Source: ANME-2 cluster archaeon | GTDB taxonomy: Archaea; Halobacteriota; Methanosarcinia; Methanosarcinales; Methanocomedenaceae | Reading direction: 5' to 3' | Assembly: GCA_023544605.1 (NCBI GenBank) | Contig: JAMJFQ010000098.1 | Coordinates: 1-5,383 of the forward strand | DNA length: 5,383 bases | Shown here: positions 5,123 to 5,383 of the stretch, piece after piece | Layout: every line of letters starts with the position of its first letter | Position numbering within the stretch: position 1 is the stretch's first letter | Position numbers and translations under genes: made by a program | Notes under the pieces: model-generated | The model's database searches: none | What the model was told of the DNA's origin: nothing | Seen by the model: the letters and a program-made list of their open reading frames with translations, nothing else

Positions 5123-5383
5123 ATGACATTAAAAAATTTGGTTTTGCTCATTAGTGTATCGTTAATACTAACATTGATGCTTTTACTATCTCCGGCATAT
5201 GGCTATGCAAATTATGCATCGGACGGGAGTGGAAGTATGATGGGTGGTACTGCAACTGCCACTTCATACGGTGCGGATATCGTTATATTGCAGCATCTGA
5301 TCGAGTTAGACCAGGTATCAAATCCAGGCTATTTCGTCGTGTATGAGACCCTTGTATTAAAGAACATAGGAACTGAAAACTAC
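5123..5383 (+). CDS. Secreted protein of unknown function, 5' part only
   Basis: Eighty-seven codons are open from the ATG to the right edge. Residues 5-23 are strongly hydrophobic and are followed by SPAYGYA, a likely signal peptidase I site after A29, so the protein is probably exported; there is no lipobox. Next comes a Gly/Ser/Met/Thr-rich linker (33-49) and the start of what looks like a beta-sandwich domain, with DIVILQHLIELDQ and YFVVYETLVLKNIGTENY (70-87). The final pattern, a strand ending in N-x-G, resembles Ig-like domains of archaeal surface proteins, but I do not recognise a named family. AGGAAG stands 9 nt before the ATG. It lies 84 nt after ccdA on the same strand and may be a client or partner of the thiol system, although no cysteine is visible in the part seen. 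Confidence 0.75.
   Translation, partial: MTLKNLVLLISVSLILTLMLLLSPAYGYANYASDGSGSMMGGTATATSYGADIVILQHLIELDQVSNPGYFVVYETLVLKNIGTENY

Overview
The window is archaeal. Two minus-strand genes belong to archaea-specific pathways: the archaeosine tRNA transglycosylase (tgtA) and CDP-archaeol synthase (carS). The promoters look like archaeal TATA/BRE elements, and the ribosome-binding sites are of the GGAGGTG type. A methanogen-related euryarchaeon is likely. The lipoproteins and a CcdA-type thiol transporter would suit a Methanosarcinales or ANME-2-like lineage with extracytoplasmic redox proteins. That lineage is an inference, because the window carries no marker gene that settles it.

Layout: a minus-strand block fills positions 1 to about 3200. 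In transcription order it holds a 50-residue zinc-ribbon protein, an unrecognised 153-residue protein, carS, pyrE and tgtA, whose 3' end lies beyond the left edge. The genes are tightly packed with short gaps, and carS and pyrE overlap at TAGTG, so most or all of the block is probably one operon. It joins a pyrimidine-synthesis enzyme (orotate phosphoribosyltransferase), a CTP-consuming lipid enzyme (CarS) and a tRNA-modification enzyme.

A divergent promoter region (about 3202-3361) separates this block from a visibly more A+T-rich plus-strand block. That block encodes a thioredoxin-fold lipoprotein with a WCPSC active site, a second thioredoxin-fold lipoprotein that has lost both active-site cysteines, a CcdA/DsbD-type membrane thiol-electron transporter overlapping the second lipoprotein gene at ATGA, and the start of a secreted protein that runs off the right edge. 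The likely theme is export of reducing equivalents: CcdA would carry electrons from cytoplasmic thioredoxin to the WCPSC lipoprotein outside the membrane, for disulfide isomerisation, apocytochrome c reduction or another thiol-dependent process.

The most interesting points are the cysteine-less thioredoxin-like lipoprotein coupled to ccdA, and the zinc-ribbon gene lying in the same frame as the next gene, separated by one TGA and five codons. No RNA genes, mobile elements or CRISPR repeats were seen, and no stretch over 300 bases lacks a gene.
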